63,204 nucleotides of DNA from Oscillospiraceae bacterium (GTDB lineage Bacteria; Bacillota; Clostridia; Oscillospirales; Acutalibacteraceae): NCBI GenBank assembly GCA_029219165.1, contig JAQXSW010000011.1, positions 1 to 63,204 of the forward strand, in the 5' to 3' direction. The notes beneath the pieces were generated by a model. That model did no database searches, was not told the origin of the DNA, and saw nothing but the letters and a program-made list of their open reading frames with translations. Shown here one piece after another: positions 1-8,247 of the stretch. Each line of letters begins with the position of its first letter. Within the stretch, counting starts at the first letter, position 1. A program made the position numbers and the translations under genes.

Positions 1-80
1 GGGGACGGTTCTCGATGATGGAGAACCGTCCCCGGTTGCGGAGAACCGTCCCCGGTTGCGGAGAACCGTCCCCGGTTGCA
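1..80. repeat. REP-like tandem array, 20-nt period (array 1)
   Basis: The 13-nt core GGGGACGGTTCTC is at 1-13. Its reverse complement GAGAACCGTCCCC follows at 21-33, 41-53 and 61-73. The units are separated by 7-nt spacers: GATGATG, then GGTTGCG twice, then GGTTGCA. Cores 1 and 2 can form a 13-bp hairpin with a 7-nt loop. The same core recurs at about 22408, 24230, 28098 and 31490. The array may continue left of the window. Confidence 0.9.
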
Positions 81-83
81 TAA

Positions 84-120
84 ACACAACATGTTGTGTA
101 AAGAGTCAGGCTTTACACAA
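84..120. promoter_or_regulatory. Overlapping palindromes upstream of ylxM-ffh
   Basis: Positions 84-99 (ACACAACATGTTGTGT) are a perfect 16-bp palindrome. Its right half is also the left arm of a second perfect inverted repeat, TTGTGTAAAG (94-103) and CTTTACACAA (111-120), with a 7-nt loop. The two structures are mutually exclusive as RNA or cruciform. They could be an operator, or a terminator of an upstream gene, although no clear T-run follows. They lie 28 nt upstream of the -35 box of the ylxM promoter. Confidence 0.6.
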
Positions 121-147
121 TGCGCTTAAAAAAAGTTGTAATTTTGC

Positions 148-176
148 TTGACACGACGTTGTTTCATATGTATAAT
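148..176 (+). promoter_or_regulatory. Sigma-A-type promoter of ylxM-ffh operon
   Basis: There is a perfect -35 TTGACA (148-153), a 17-nt spacer and a perfect -10 TATAAT (171-176). It lies 55 nt upstream of the ylxM start and probably drives the ylxM-ffh-rpsP-khpA transcript. Confidence 0.85.
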
Positions 177-231
177 ATGCGAGTGTAAAGAAGAAAACTT
201 TACATGCAATCTGACAAAGGAGGGCAAATGC

Positions 232-597
232 GTGGCAAAAGATTTTGAAAAAATAAACATTCTTTTAGACTTTTACGGTGAAATGTTAACCGAAAAACAA
301 CGCTCATTTATTGAATACTATTATAATGATGACCTTTCTTTGGCAGAAATTGCAGAAAATGAAGGTATTACACGTCAAGGTGTAAGAGACGCTATAAAGA
401 GAGCCGAAGGTCAGCTTTACGAAATGGAAACACGCCTTGGTCTTGCAAAGCGCTTTGAAGAAGTTAGAACTGGTCTTAACCAAATTCTTGATTGTGCAGA
501 GGAAATATACGATCACAACATGCGTACCGGTCTTTCAAGAGAGGTAAATGATGCAGTTGTTCGTATCAAACTTATAGTTAATCAGCTCAGTGAATAA
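232..597 (+). CDS. ylxM: YlxM/p13 family putative DNA-binding, SRP-associated protein
   Basis: A 121-residue protein of the UPF0122/YlxM family, which almost always sits just before ffh and is thought to influence SRP function or expression. The N-terminal half has a sigma-region-4-like helix-turn-helix (LTEKQRSFIEYYYNDDLSL followed by AEIAENEGITRQGVRDAI). The C-terminal part is helical. I chose the GTG at 232 because AAAGGAGGG (216-223) sits 8 nt upstream. A longer reading from a TTG at 148 would begin inside the -35 box. It lies 11 nt before ffh in the same operon. Function beyond the family name is not established from sequence. Confidence 0.9.
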   Translation: MAKDFEKINILLDFYGEMLTEKQRSFIEYYYNDDLSLAEIAENEGITRQGVRDAIKRAEGQLYEMETRLGLAKRFEEVRTGLNQILDCAEEIYDHNMRTGLSREVNDAVVRIKLIVNQLSE

Positions 598-608
598 GGA
601 GCATAAAT

Positions 609-1973
609 ATGGCATTTGAAGGTTTGTCCGACAGACTGGAAGCAGCGTTTTCCAGATTGAAGAGCAAAGGCTCACTTACTGAATCGGATGTAAAGGAGGC
701 CATGCGTGAAGTTCGCTTGGCACTTCTTGAAGCTGACGTAAGTTATAAAGTAGCTAAAGACTTTACCGCTGCGGTAACAGAAAGAGCAATAGGCGCTGAA
801 GTAATGAAGAGCCTTACTCCTGCGCAGATGGTAATTAAAATAGTAAACGAAGAGTTAACTGAACTTATGGGTGGTACCCATACAAGACTCACAATTGCAC
901 AGCATCCGCCAACAATTATTATGATGTGCGGTCTTCAGGGTTCCGGTAAAACAACTCACTGTGCAAAAATCGCAAAGAGGCTCAAGGGTGAAGGTCACAG
1001 GCCGCTCCTTGTTGCATGTGACGTTTACAGACCGGCTGCTATAAAGCAGTTGCAGGTTGTAGGAGAACAGGTTGATGTCCCTGTTTTTGAAATGGGTCAA
1101 GAAAATCCGGTTCTTATTGCAAAGGAAGCTGTAAAGCTTGCAAAGGATAAAGGATATGACTACGTTTTCCTAGATACAGCAGGTCGTCTTCACGTAGATG
1201 AAGAACTCATGGAAGAACTTAAGAACATCAAGGCTGAGGTTCATCCACATGAAATCCTTCTTGTTGTTGATGCAATGACCGGTCAGGATGCAGTTAACGT
1301 TGCATCTTCATTCAACGAATCAGTTGGACTTGATGGTCTTGTGCTTACAAAACTTGACGGTGACACTCGTGGCGGTGCGGCGCTTTCAGCACGTGCAATT
1401 ACGGGAAAGCCAATTAAGTTTGTAGGTACCGGTGAAAAGTTGGATGACCTTGATATTTTCCACCCGGACAGAATGGCTTCTCGTATTCTTGGAATGGGTG
1501 ACATGCTTTCCCTCATTGAAAAAGCTGAACAGCAATTTGATGAGCAACAGGCAATTGAGCTTGAAAAGAAGCTCAAAAAAAACAAGTTTGATCTTAATGA
1601 CCTTCTTATGAATTTACAGCAGGTTCGTAAACTTGGTCCTATGCAGGACCTTCTCGGTATGATCCCTGGAATTGGTAAAAAGGCTAAAGATATTGAAGTG
1701 GACGAAAAACAGTTTGACAGAATTCAAGCTCTTATTCAGTCCATGACACCAAAAGAGAGAGAAAATCCTGACATCATTAATCCGTCTAGAAAAAGACGAA
1801 TTGCAGCGGGTGCCGGACAGCAGGTTGAAGATGTTAACAGGCTTCTTTCTCAGTACAAACAAATGCAAAAAATGTTTAAACAACTGAACGGTAAGAAATC
1901 CAGAAAGCAAATTCAGAGAATGGCACAAGGTATGAATATGAATGGTATGGATTTTAGCCAATTTGGTATGTAA
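609..1973 (+). CDS. ffh: Signal recognition particle protein Ffh (SRP54)
   Basis: GTPase of the signal recognition particle. It binds 4.5S/6S-type SRP RNA and nascent signal sequences and docks with FtsY at the membrane. At 454 aa it has the usual length. An N domain (about 1-95) is followed by the G domain with P-loop GLQGSGKT at 108-115, a DTAGR motif near 190 and TKLDGD near 250. The M domain (about 300-454) ends in a methionine-rich tail (QGMNMNGMDFSQFGM), typical of the flexible signal-sequence-binding surface. RBS AAGGAG is upstream of ATG 609. Its neighbours ylxM and rpsP are canonical. Confidence 0.98.
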   Translation: MAFEGLSDRLEAAFSRLKSKGSLTESDVKEAMREVRLALLEADVSYKVAKDFTAAVTERAIGAEVMKSLTPAQMVIKIVNEELTELMGGTHTRLTIAQHPPTIIMMCGLQGSGKTTHCAKIAKRLKGEGHRPLLVACDVYRPAAIKQLQVVGEQVDVPVFEMGQENPVLIAKEAVKLAKDKGYDYVFLDTAGRLHVDEELMEELKNIKAEVHPHEILLVVDAMTGQDAVNVASSFNESVGLDGLVLTKLDGDTRGGAALSARAITGKPIKFVGTGEKLDDLDIFHPDRMASRILGMGDMLSLIEKAEQQFDEQQAIELEKKLKKNKFDLNDLLMNLQQVRKLGPMQDLLGMIPGIGKKAKDIEVDEKQFDRIQALIQSMTPKERENPDIINPSRKRRIAAGAGQQVEDVNRLLSQYKQMQKMFKQLNGKKSRKQIQRMAQGMNMNGMDFSQFGM

Positions 1974-2009
1974 ACACAAAGTATATTTATTTTTTTGGAG
2001 GAACAAAAA

Positions 2010-2255
2010 ATGGCAGTAAAAATCAGACTTAGAAGAATGGGCGCTAAAAAGGCTCCTTTCTATCGTGTAGTAGTAGCAGATTCACGTTTCCCACGTGATG
2101 GTCGTTTCATTGAGGAAATTGGTTATTATAACCCAACAGTTGAACCGCCGGTAATCAAGATTGATGAAGATAAGGTTCAACAGTGGATTGCTAACGGCGC
2201 TCAGCCAACTGAGACAGTTAGAGCTATCCTCAAGAAGAGCGGAGCTATTAAATAA
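2010..2255 (+). CDS. rpsP: 30S ribosomal protein bS16
   Basis: An 81-residue bS16, a 30S assembly protein that binds 16S rRNA. The N-terminal [19 protein letters not shown] and the [19 protein letters not shown] block are family signatures. The start at ATG 2010 is set by GGAGG 8 nt upstream (TTTTGGAGGAACAAAAA). An in-frame upstream start at 1995 would add MEEQK and destroy the SD spacing. It sits in the classic ffh-rpsP-khpA-rimM-trmD order. Confidence 0.97.
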   Translation: MAVKIRLRRMGAKKAPFYRVVVADSRFPRDGRFIEEIGYYNPTVEPPVIKIDEDKVQQWIANGAQPTETVRAILKKSGAIK

Positions 2256-2274
2256 TTTTGGAGGTCACACAACC

Positions 2275-2508
2275 ATGCGTGAATTACTTATTTCAATTGC
2301 GCAAGGCCTTGTTGACGATCCATCTGCGGTATCAGTAGAAGAAGATGCTCCAAACGAAAATGGGGTAATTGTTTTCCACCTTCACGTAGCACCAGAGGAT
2401 ATGGGCCGTGTAATCGGAAAACAGGGTCGTATTGCAAAGGCAATACGCACAGTAATGCGTGCTTCTGCTAACAGAAAAGATGCACATGTTGCTGTAGAAA
2501 TTGATTGA
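2275..2508 (+). CDS. khpA: KH-domain RNA-binding protein KhpA (YlqC)
   Basis: A 77-residue single KH-domain protein. The GxxG loop is inside VIGKQGRIAKAIRTVMRA, and the fold is preceded by VIVFHLHVAPEDMGR. In Firmicutes KhpA dimerises with KhpB/Jag and binds many RNAs, affecting cell-division and elongation proteins. The start at ATG 2275 is placed behind GGAGG (2260-2264). It is the last gene before the terminator at 2546. Confidence 0.93.
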   Translation: MRELLISIAQGLVDDPSAVSVEEDAPNENGVIVFHLHVAPEDMGRVIGKQGRIAKAIRTVMRASANRKDAHVAVEID

Positions 2509-2545
2509 TTATAAGCATAATAAGCACGGTAAACCGTATGCTTTA

Positions 2546-2573
2546 AAAACAGGACGGGAATCGTCCTGTTTTT
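2546..2573 (+). terminator. Rho-independent terminator after khpA
   Basis: AAAACAGGACG / CGTCCTGTTTTT forms a strong hairpin with a T-run. It separates the ffh-rpsP-khpA unit from rimM-trmD or attenuates read-through into it. Confidence 0.85.
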
Positions 2574-2605
2574 GCTTTATAAAGCTTTACTAAGGAGGAA
2601 TGAAG

Positions 2606-3136
2606 ATGCTTTTGGAATTTCTTGAACTTGGAAAAATCGTAAGTACACATGGTGTGCGTGGAGAACTAAGAGTTCAAGCCTGGTGCGATTCATACGATTT
2701 TTTCTCTTCTTTTGAAAGAGTATATCTTGGAAAAGAAAAGAAAGAATACAAAGTAGTAGCGTCACGTCCTCATGGAAATGTTATGCTTTTAACTCTTGAA
2801 GGAATAAATGACCTTGACTCTGCAAATGCCTTTAGAAATACAGTGATTTTTGTTAAAAGAGCAGATGCATCGCTCGGGGACGCAAAATATTTTATTGCAG
2901 AACTTATTGGCTGTACTGTTGTCGATGCAGACGACGCAAGCATAGTATATGGTAAGATAAAGGATGTAACGAACACAGGTGCGTCTGATATTTGGCATAT
3001 TGTTAAGGATGGAAAGACTTATCTTCTTCCATCCATTCCGGATGTTGTTAAAAGCGTTGAAGTTGAAAATGACATTGCACGTATAAAACCGCTTAAGGGC
3101 ATATTTGAGGGGGCCGAGGAAATCCGTGAAGATTGA
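2606..3136 (+). CDS. rimM: Ribosome maturation factor RimM
   Basis: A 176-aa 16S rRNA processing/30S assembly factor that interacts with uS19. The N-terminal RimM beta-barrel begins LELGKIVSTHGVRGELRV, which is diagnostic. A PRC-barrel-like C-terminal half includes VTNTGASDIWHIV and YLLPSIPDVV. ATG 2606 is preferred over ATG 2600 because GGAGG at 2594-2598 gives 7 nt spacing. It overlaps trmD by 11 nt, implying translational coupling. Confidence 0.95.
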   Translation: MLLEFLELGKIVSTHGVRGELRVQAWCDSYDFFSSFERVYLGKEKKEYKVVASRPHGNVMLLTLEGINDLDSANAFRNTVIFVKRADASLGDAKYFIAELIGCTVVDADDASIVYGKIKDVTNTGASDIWHIVKDGKTYLLPSIPDVVKSVEVENDIARIKPLKGIFEGAEEIRED

Positions 3137-3827
3137 TATTTTAACGTTGTTCCCTGAAATGTGTGAAGAGGTTTTAAAGACGAGTATTATAGGCAGAGCA
3201 AAGGCATCGGGGCTTGTGGATATTGAGTGTCACAATATCAGGGACTACACAGACGATAAGCACAGACATGTGGATGACACTCCTTATGGCGGTGGCACAG
3301 GAATGATAATGCAGGCACAGCCAATATATGATTGCTATATGGATGTGACGAAGGGGAGAGAATGCCACTTCGTCTATATGACTCCACAGGGGAAGACGCT
3401 TACACAGGAAATGGTGCGGGAACTTTCAACCTATGAAAACATAGTTGTCCTATGTGGACACTATGAGGGCGTAGATGAAAGAGTAATAGACGAATTGGCT
3501 CCTATGGAAATCTCAATTGGAGACTATGTTTTAACAGGGGGCGAACTTCCGGCACTTGTTTTGTGTGACAGCGTCTGCAGAATGCTACCGGGCGTACTTA
3601 GGAATGAAGAGGCATTTGAGAAAGAGAGTCACTTTTCAGGCCTTCTTGAATATCCACAGTATACAAGACCTCCGGTGTGGCATGACAGAAAGGTCCCTGA
3701 CGTACTCCTTTCAGGCCATCATCAAAATATAGAAAAGTGGCAAAATGAACAGTCAATTTCACGAACAAAAGAGAAAAGGCCGGATCTTTATGACGCATAT
3801 ATTTCGCAGATTATTGACAAAAAGTGA
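3126..3827 (+). CDS. trmD: tRNA (guanine37-N1)-methyltransferase TrmD
   Basis: A SPOUT-fold enzyme that methylates G37 of tRNAs with SAM and prevents +1 frameshifting. 233 aa from a GTG start at 3126 behind GAGGA. The start lies inside the rimM reading frame. Family blocks visible are KIDILTLFPEM, the MIMQAQPIYD region, VVLCGHYEGVDERV and SIGDYVLTGGELPAL (knot/SAM site). The frequent next gene rplS is not here; a promoter and HPr follow. Confidence 0.96.
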   Translation: MKIDILTLFPEMCEEVLKTSIIGRAKASGLVDIECHNIRDYTDDKHRHVDDTPYGGGTGMIMQAQPIYDCYMDVTKGRECHFVYMTPQGKTLTQEMVRELSTYENIVVLCGHYEGVDERVIDELAPMEISIGDYVLTGGELPALVLCDSVCRMLPGVLRNEEAFEKESHFSGLLEYPQYTRPPVWHDRKVPDVLLSGHHQNIEKWQNEQSISRTKEKRPDLYDAYISQIIDKK

Positions 3828-3929
3828 AAAAAACTGTGAAAAATACACAAACAAAGGTGAACAAACCTCGGCAAGTTTGTCCTAGCAAACGAATATTTTT
3901 AAAAAGGACATTATTGGGCATTTTATACA

Positions 3930-3958
3930 TTGACGAGGGGCACTTTTGTGATTATAAT
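3930..3958 (+). promoter_or_regulatory. Sigma-A-type promoter of ptsH
   Basis: TTGACG (3930-3935), 17-nt spacer and perfect TATAAT (3953-3958), 68 nt upstream of the HPr start. It shows that HPr is an independent transcription unit. The rest of the 199-nt gap between trmD and ptsH shows no other convincing gene. Confidence 0.8.
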
Positions 3959-4026
3959 AGTGACAAATTAAAAAATCTGTTTGAATATTGTAATAGATAT
4001 TTAAATTATTTGTGAGGGAATTTATT

Positions 4027-4290
4027 ATGTATGTTAAAGACGTAAAGGTTCAAAATCAGGTTGGTTTACATGCTCGTCCAGCTACTTTCTTTATTCAAAA
4101 AGCTAACGAGTTTAAATCTTCAATTTGGGTAGAAAAAGACGAGCGTAGAGTAAATGCTAAGAGTCTTCTTGGTGTTCTTTCACTTGGTATTATGGGCAAC
4201 ACAGAAATCCGCATCATGGCTGGCGGATCAGATGAAGAGGAAGCAGTAGAGGCTCTTGTTGCTCTTGTTGAATCAGGCTTTGCAGAATAA
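4027..4290 (+). CDS. ptsH: HPr-family phosphocarrier protein
   Basis: An 87-residue HPr. His15 lies in GLHARPA, the site phosphorylated by EI~P in the phosphotransferase system. Ser46 lies in NAKSLLGVLSLG, the site of HPr kinase phosphorylation used in CcpA-mediated catabolite control. Both residues fall at canonical positions when translation starts at ATG 4027 (SD GTGAGGG). No EI gene is adjacent and the gene has its own promoter and terminator. The presence of His15 argues against a Crh paralogue. Confidence 0.93.
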   Translation: MYVKDVKVQNQVGLHARPATFFIQKANEFKSSIWVEKDERRVNAKSLLGVLSLGIMGNTEIRIMAGGSDEEEAVEALVALVESGFAE

Positions 4291-4309
4291 TTTAAATTTA
4301 TAAAATAGG

Positions 4310-4341
4310 GCACACTGCTAAAAATAGCAGTGTGCTTTTTT
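4310..4341 (+). terminator. Rho-independent terminator after ptsH
   Basis: GCACACTGCT / AGCAGTGTGC stem followed by six T residues. Confidence 0.9.
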
Positions 4342-4367
4342 ACTCTATAAACAAGGGCGGTGAGAAT

Positions 4368-6191
4368 ATGTCAAATGAACGTCTTTCCTATCTTCGTGAA
4401 AAAGCAATGCGTCTTCCACTTCTTCCCGGTGTATACATTATGAAGAATAAAGACGGCGAAATCATCTATATAGGTAAAGCAAAACTTCTTAAAAACCGTG
4501 TAAGTCAGTATTTTGGCTCACAAAACAGACATCAGGCCAAAGTGCTTAAAATGGTGGAGAATGTATATGATTTTGATCATATTCTTGCAACCAGTGAATT
4601 TGAGGCTCTTATTTTAGAATGTAATTTAATAAAGCAACATATGCCAAAGTACAACATCCTTCTTAAGGATGACAAGGGCTATTGTTTTATTAAAATTACA
4701 AATGAGTCATGGAGACGTCTTGAATTCACATACAGAAAAGATGACGAGAATGCAACATATATTGGACCTTATATAAGTTCTTATGTTGTAAGTCAGTCAC
4801 TGGATGCTGCAAATAAAATCTTCAAATTGCCAACATGTAACAAGTCTTTTCCTTGTAACAACAAGAATCTTAGACCTTGTTTAAACTATCATATGAACTT
4901 GTGTAGTGCGCCTTGCTGTAACAAAATAAAGAAGGAGGATTATGACAAGGCAATAGACGAGGCAATAGCTTTTTTAAAGGGTGGAACAAAGAAATATATT
5001 GAAACCCTTGAAGCGCAAATGGAGGAATTTGCAGAGAACTTGGACTTTGAAAAGGCAGCCGCAATCAGAGATAAAATTTCTGCAATTAAGCGCATGTCAG
5101 ATAAGCAGAAGGTTATCTTTGAAAATGATGAAACACGTGATGTATTCTCTCTTGCAAGAGATGGTGATGAAATCTGCATTAACGTAACTCGTTATGAGGA
5201 TGGTCGACTTATTTCATCAGACAATCATTTTACCTCTATGGATGAATCGCTGGAGAACACAAGAAGTGAATTCATTGAGCGTTATTATACAATTCATAAT
5301 GAAATTCCACCTGTAATTTTGACGGATGGCGAAGTGGAAGACAGTGAACTTATTTTACGTTGGCTTTCAGAGCGTCTTGGTAAGAAGGTCCAAATTCAAA
5401 TCCCTCAAAAGGGCAAGTCTTTTGAAGTTGTAAGCATGTCAAAGAGTAATGCATATGAGGCTTTGGCACAGCGAAAATTCCGTCAAAAAGCGGATTCGGC
5501 AACGATTGAACTTGGAGAACTTTTGTCACTTTCAACCGTTCCTGAATTCATTGAATCTTATGATATTTCCCATACTGCCGGTGCGGACGCAGTTGGTGGC
5601 ATGGTGGTATTTAGGAATGGGTCGCCCTATAAAAAATCATACAGGAAATTTATTATAAAAGAGGCTGTAGGGGGCGATGATTACGGCTCTATGAAAGAGG
5701 TGCTTACCCGCCGTTTTAATGAATATCTAAATCAAAAAGGAACCGGAGAAGGCTTTGGCAGACTTCCCGATTTAATTTTGATGGATGGCGGTAAAGGTCA
5801 GGTGAAAATAGCCGAGGAAGTGGTAGCATCTTTTGGTCTTTCTATCCCGATTTTCGGAATGGTTAAGGACTCAAAGCACAAGACACGTGCAATTACGGGT
5901 GATGGTCGTGAAATATCAATAAATAGTACTCGTAGAGTTTTTACTTTGGTTTCAAGTATACAAGAAGAGGTTCATCGCTTTGCAATTGATTATCATCATT
6001 CAAAGCATAGCAAAACCACAAAGAAAACAGGTCTTCTTGATATTCCCGGAATTGGGCCTAAGAAGAGTGAAACAATTTGGCGTGAAATGAAGACTTTAGA
6101 TGCAATAAAACGTGCTGACATAGATACTCTTTCAAAACTTCCGGGCATTTCTTTAAGGGACGCCGTAAATATAAAAAAGTATTATAGTTAA
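4368..6191 (+). CDS. uvrC: UvrABC excinuclease subunit C
   Basis: The dual-incision nuclease of nucleotide excision repair. It is recruited by UvrB and cuts 3' and then 5' of the lesion. 607 aa, normal length. N-terminal GIY-YIG domain (LPGVYIMKNKDGEIIYIGKA), a central UVR motif (MEEFAENLDFEKAAAIRDKI), an RNase-H-like endonuclease core (ESYDISHTAGADAVGGMVVF) and a C-terminal tandem HhH (LLDIPGIGPKKSETI, LSKLPGI). The ATG at 4368 is chosen because the start at 4332 lies in the upstream terminator and GGGCGGTGAG precedes 4368. No uvrA or uvrB is nearby. Confidence 0.96.
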   Translation: MSNERLSYLREKAMRLPLLPGVYIMKNKDGEIIYIGKAKLLKNRVSQYFGSQNRHQAKVLKMVENVYDFDHILATSEFEALILECNLIKQHMPKYNILLKDDKGYCFIKITNESWRRLEFTYRKDDENATYIGPYISSYVVSQSLDAANKIFKLPTCNKSFPCNNKNLRPCLNYHMNLCSAPCCNKIKKEDYDKAIDEAIAFLKGGTKKYIETLEAQMEEFAENLDFEKAAAIRDKISAIKRMSDKQKVIFENDETRDVFSLARDGDEICINVTRYEDGRLISSDNHFTSMDESLENTRSEFIERYYTIHNEIPPVILTDGEVEDSELILRWLSERLGKKVQIQIPQKGKSFEVVSMSKSNAYEALAQRKFRQKADSATIELGELLSLSTVPEFIESYDISHTAGADAVGGMVVFRNGSPYKKSYRKFIIKEAVGGDDYGSMKEVLTRRFNEYLNQKGTGEGFGRLPDLILMDGGKGQVKIAEEVVASFGLSIPIFGMVKDSKHKTRAITGDGREISINSTRRVFTLVSSIQEEVHRFAIDYHHSKHSKTTKKTGLLDIPGIGPKKSETIWREMKTLDAIKRADIDTLSKLPGISLRDAVNIKKYYS

Positions 6192-6231
6192 TTTAACCAT
6201 ATAATTATGTAAATAAACTGATAATAATTTA

Positions 6232-6261
6232 TTGACAAAGTTATTATCAAAATGAGATAAT
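6232..6261 (+). promoter_or_regulatory. Sigma-A-type promoter of rsmD-coaD
   Basis: TTGACA (6232-6237), 18-nt spacer, GATAAT (6256-6261), 29 nt before the rsmD start. Confidence 0.7.
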
Positions 6262-6290
6262 AGCATGTATTTTTATAGGGAGTAAAAGTC

Positions 6291-6839
6291 ATGAGAGTTA
6301 TTACCGGATCTTTAAGAGGAATGAAACTTAAGACTTTAGAAGGTCTTGAGGTAAGACCTACAACTGACCAGGTAAAGGAATCTGTCTTCAGTATTATCCA
6401 GTTTGAAGTACCCGGTGCCCGTGTGCTTGACCTCTTTGCTGGTTCAGGACAACTTGGCATTGAAGCCCTTTCAAGAGGCGCTTCACATGCAACATTTGTA
6501 GATAATCGCGGAGCTTCAATTTCAGTTGTAAGGGAAAATCTTTCCCACACTCACATGGAAGACAAGTCAACTGTAAAAAATGAGGACAGTATTTCATATT
6601 TGCAAAGAACAAATGAAACATTTGATATTGCATTTCTTGACCCACCTTACGGAAAAGGCCTTGTACTTAAGGCTTTGGAATTTCTCCCACAAAAAATGTC
6701 AAACGGTGGGGTAATTGTTTGTGAGACATCCAAAGAGGAAACTCTTCCGGAGAGTGCCGGTAAATTCTTACTATACAAAGAATATAAGTATGGAAAAATA
6801 AAAATAACCGTATATAGGACCCGAGAGGAGAATGACTGA
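6291..6839 (+). CDS. rsmD: 16S rRNA (guanine966-N2)-methyltransferase RsmD
   Basis: A SAM-dependent enzyme that modifies G966 of 16S rRNA in the assembled 30S subunit. 182 aa. The N-terminal MRVITGSLRGMKLKT, the SAM motif VLDLFAGSGQLGIEALSRGA and the catalytic LDPPYGKG (N-methyltransferase DPPY motif) are clear. RBS AGGGAG upstream of ATG 6291. The stop codon shares a base with the coaD start (TGATG), so the two are translationally coupled, as in many Firmicutes. Confidence 0.95.
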   Translation: MRVITGSLRGMKLKTLEGLEVRPTTDQVKESVFSIIQFEVPGARVLDLFAGSGQLGIEALSRGASHATFVDNRGASISVVRENLSHTHMEDKSTVKNEDSISYLQRTNETFDIAFLDPPYGKGLVLKALEFLPQKMSNGGVIVCETSKEETLPESAGKFLLYKEYKYGKIKITVYRTREEND

Positions 6840-7330
6840 TGCGCACAGCCATCTGCCCCGGTAGTTTTGATCCAATAACAAACGGACATCTTGATGTTAT
6901 TGAACGCGCTGCAAACTTATTTGATGAGGTTGTAGTTGTTGTAATGACAAACTACCGCAAAAAAGGAAATACGACTTTTTCAGAAACTGAAAGAGCAGAG
7001 CTTATTAAAAAAGCAGTATCTGACATTCCAAATGTAAAAGTGGATACATATGACGGGCTTCTTGCAGATTATGCAAGAAAACACAATATTGGTTTTGCCG
7101 TAAAGGGACTTCGTGCTGTATCGGACTTTGAGGACGAATTCCAGCAGGCAATTGGTAACAGACATTTAAATAATAACCTTGAAACGGTGTTTATTGCTTC
7201 AAAAGCAGAAAATATGTTCCTGTCTTCCAGCATGGTAAGACAAATAGGTGAGCTTGGTGGAGACATTTCAAAGTTTGTACCTGATGTTGTTTTAGAGGAC
7301 GTAAAAAATAGACTACTTAGAAAGGACTGA
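6839..7330 (+). CDS. coaD: Phosphopantetheine adenylyltransferase
   Basis: Transfers AMP from ATP to 4'-phosphopantetheine to give dephospho-CoA, the fourth step of CoA synthesis. 163 aa. The nucleotidyltransferase signature GSFDPITNGH is at the N terminus. The second ATP-binding motif appears as SSSMVRQIGELGG, equivalent to ISSTxVR. Coupled to rsmD by a 1-nt overlap, with the coiled-coil gene 6 nt downstream. Confidence 0.96.
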   Translation: MRTAICPGSFDPITNGHLDVIERAANLFDEVVVVVMTNYRKKGNTTFSETERAELIKKAVSDIPNVKVDTYDGLLADYARKHNIGFAVKGLRAVSDFEDEFQQAIGNRHLNNNLETVFIASKAENMFLSSSMVRQIGELGGDISKFVPDVVLEDVKNRLLRKD

Positions 7331-7336
7331 TAAAAA

Positions 7337-8140
7337 ATGGCTCAGATTGAAGAACTTCTTGACGAACTGGAAGATATTCTTGATGAAGGTAAAAGTAAAG
7401 CTTTTTCAGGCAAGATAACAGTAGATGCTGACGCCATTAGATCAGTTGTTGATGAAATCCGAGAGGTAATGCCTGAAGAAATTAAGCAGGCTAGGATTTT
7501 AGCTTCCGAGCGCCGTGAAATTATGAATATGGCAAACAGAGAAGCAGAAACAATTATCAGTGAGGCAAAAGCTAAGAGTGCGGAACTTTTAGCTGCTGCT
7601 GAAAAGCGTTCTCGTGAATTTGACACAGAAACAGCAAGACGTACAGAGGAGCTTATTAAGGATGCTCAAACCAGGGCGGTTAACCTTGTTAATTCAGCAA
7701 GGGATGAAGCTGACGAAATGGTTTCTAAAGAAGAAGTTGTAACTGAAGCAAAAGAAGCTGCAGAACTTTTGGTTTCTCAAGCCGAAGATATAATGACGGA
7801 GGCAAAGGAAAAGGCAATCCAAATGATTCAAGATGCAAAGGACAATGCATCCAGAATTGAAAAAGAAGCTGAAGAAAATGCCAACAAAATCGAGTCAGAT
7901 GCTGAATATAAAGCACAGGCAAAGATGGATGCGGCAAAGAAATGGTCCAATGATCTTAAATACAACGCAAGCAATTATGTTGACGAACTCATTGCTGAGA
8001 CAGAATACAGAATTGCAAAGAGTCTTAATGAGGTTCAAACACTTCAGGACAACCTTAAAGCAGCAGCTAGAATGGCCCAACAGACCAATCAGCGTGCCGA
8101 TAAAGGAAAAGGGAAAAATACAAAAAAACAGAAGAGATAA
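7337..8140 (+). CDS. Long coiled-coil protein, ATP-synthase-subunit-like/DivIVA-like helix
   Basis: A 267-aa, almost wholly helical, highly charged protein. Repeated Ala/Glu/Lys heptads (EAETIISEAKAKSAELLAAA, EKAIQMIQDAKDNASRIEKE) run from about 60 to 250, and the tail is lysine-rich (KGKGKNTKKQKR). Similar proteins next to coaD in Clostridia are often labelled vacuolar H+-ATPase subunit H/E-like, but that likeness probably reflects coiled-coil composition. No membrane segment or catalytic motif is seen. Its position 6 nt after coaD suggests cotranscription. A structural or division role is only a guess. Confidence 0.75.
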   Translation: MAQIEELLDELEDILDEGKSKAFSGKITVDADAIRSVVDEIREVMPEEIKQARILASERREIMNMANREAETIISEAKAKSAELLAAAEKRSREFDTETARRTEELIKDAQTRAVNLVNSARDEADEMVSKEEVVTEAKEAAELLVSQAEDIMTEAKEKAIQMIQDAKDNASRIEKEAEENANKIESDAEYKAQAKMDAAKKWSNDLKYNASNYVDELIAETEYRIAKSLNEVQTLQDNLKAAARMAQQTNQRADKGKGKNTKKQKR

Positions 8141-8142
8141 TT

Positions 8143-8175
8143 ATTTAGGGCGGTGCAAAAGGCATGGCCCTAAAT
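8143..8175 (+). terminator. Inverted repeat after the coiled-coil gene (weak terminator)
   Basis: ATTTAGGGC / GCCCTAAAT, 9-bp stem with a 15-nt loop, immediately after the stop at 8140. The following sequence has only a broken T-tract, so termination would be weak. Confidence 0.45.
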
Positions 8176-8247
8176 TTATATTGGTTCTCATATAGTTTTG
8201 TACTCATAACATAAAAATTACCATCATATATTTGTATGGGTGATAGT

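Noticed and set aside
148-231. Longer YlxM start at TTG 148
   Set aside because: That TTG is part of the -35 box. The GTG at 232 has a strong SD.
2161-2274. Longer KhpA start
   Set aside because: It would overlap rpsP extensively and has no SD. ATG 2275 follows GGAGG.
3824-4015. Short frame between trmD and ptsH
   Set aside because: It begins at the trmD stop, runs over the promoter at 3930-3958 and has no homology.
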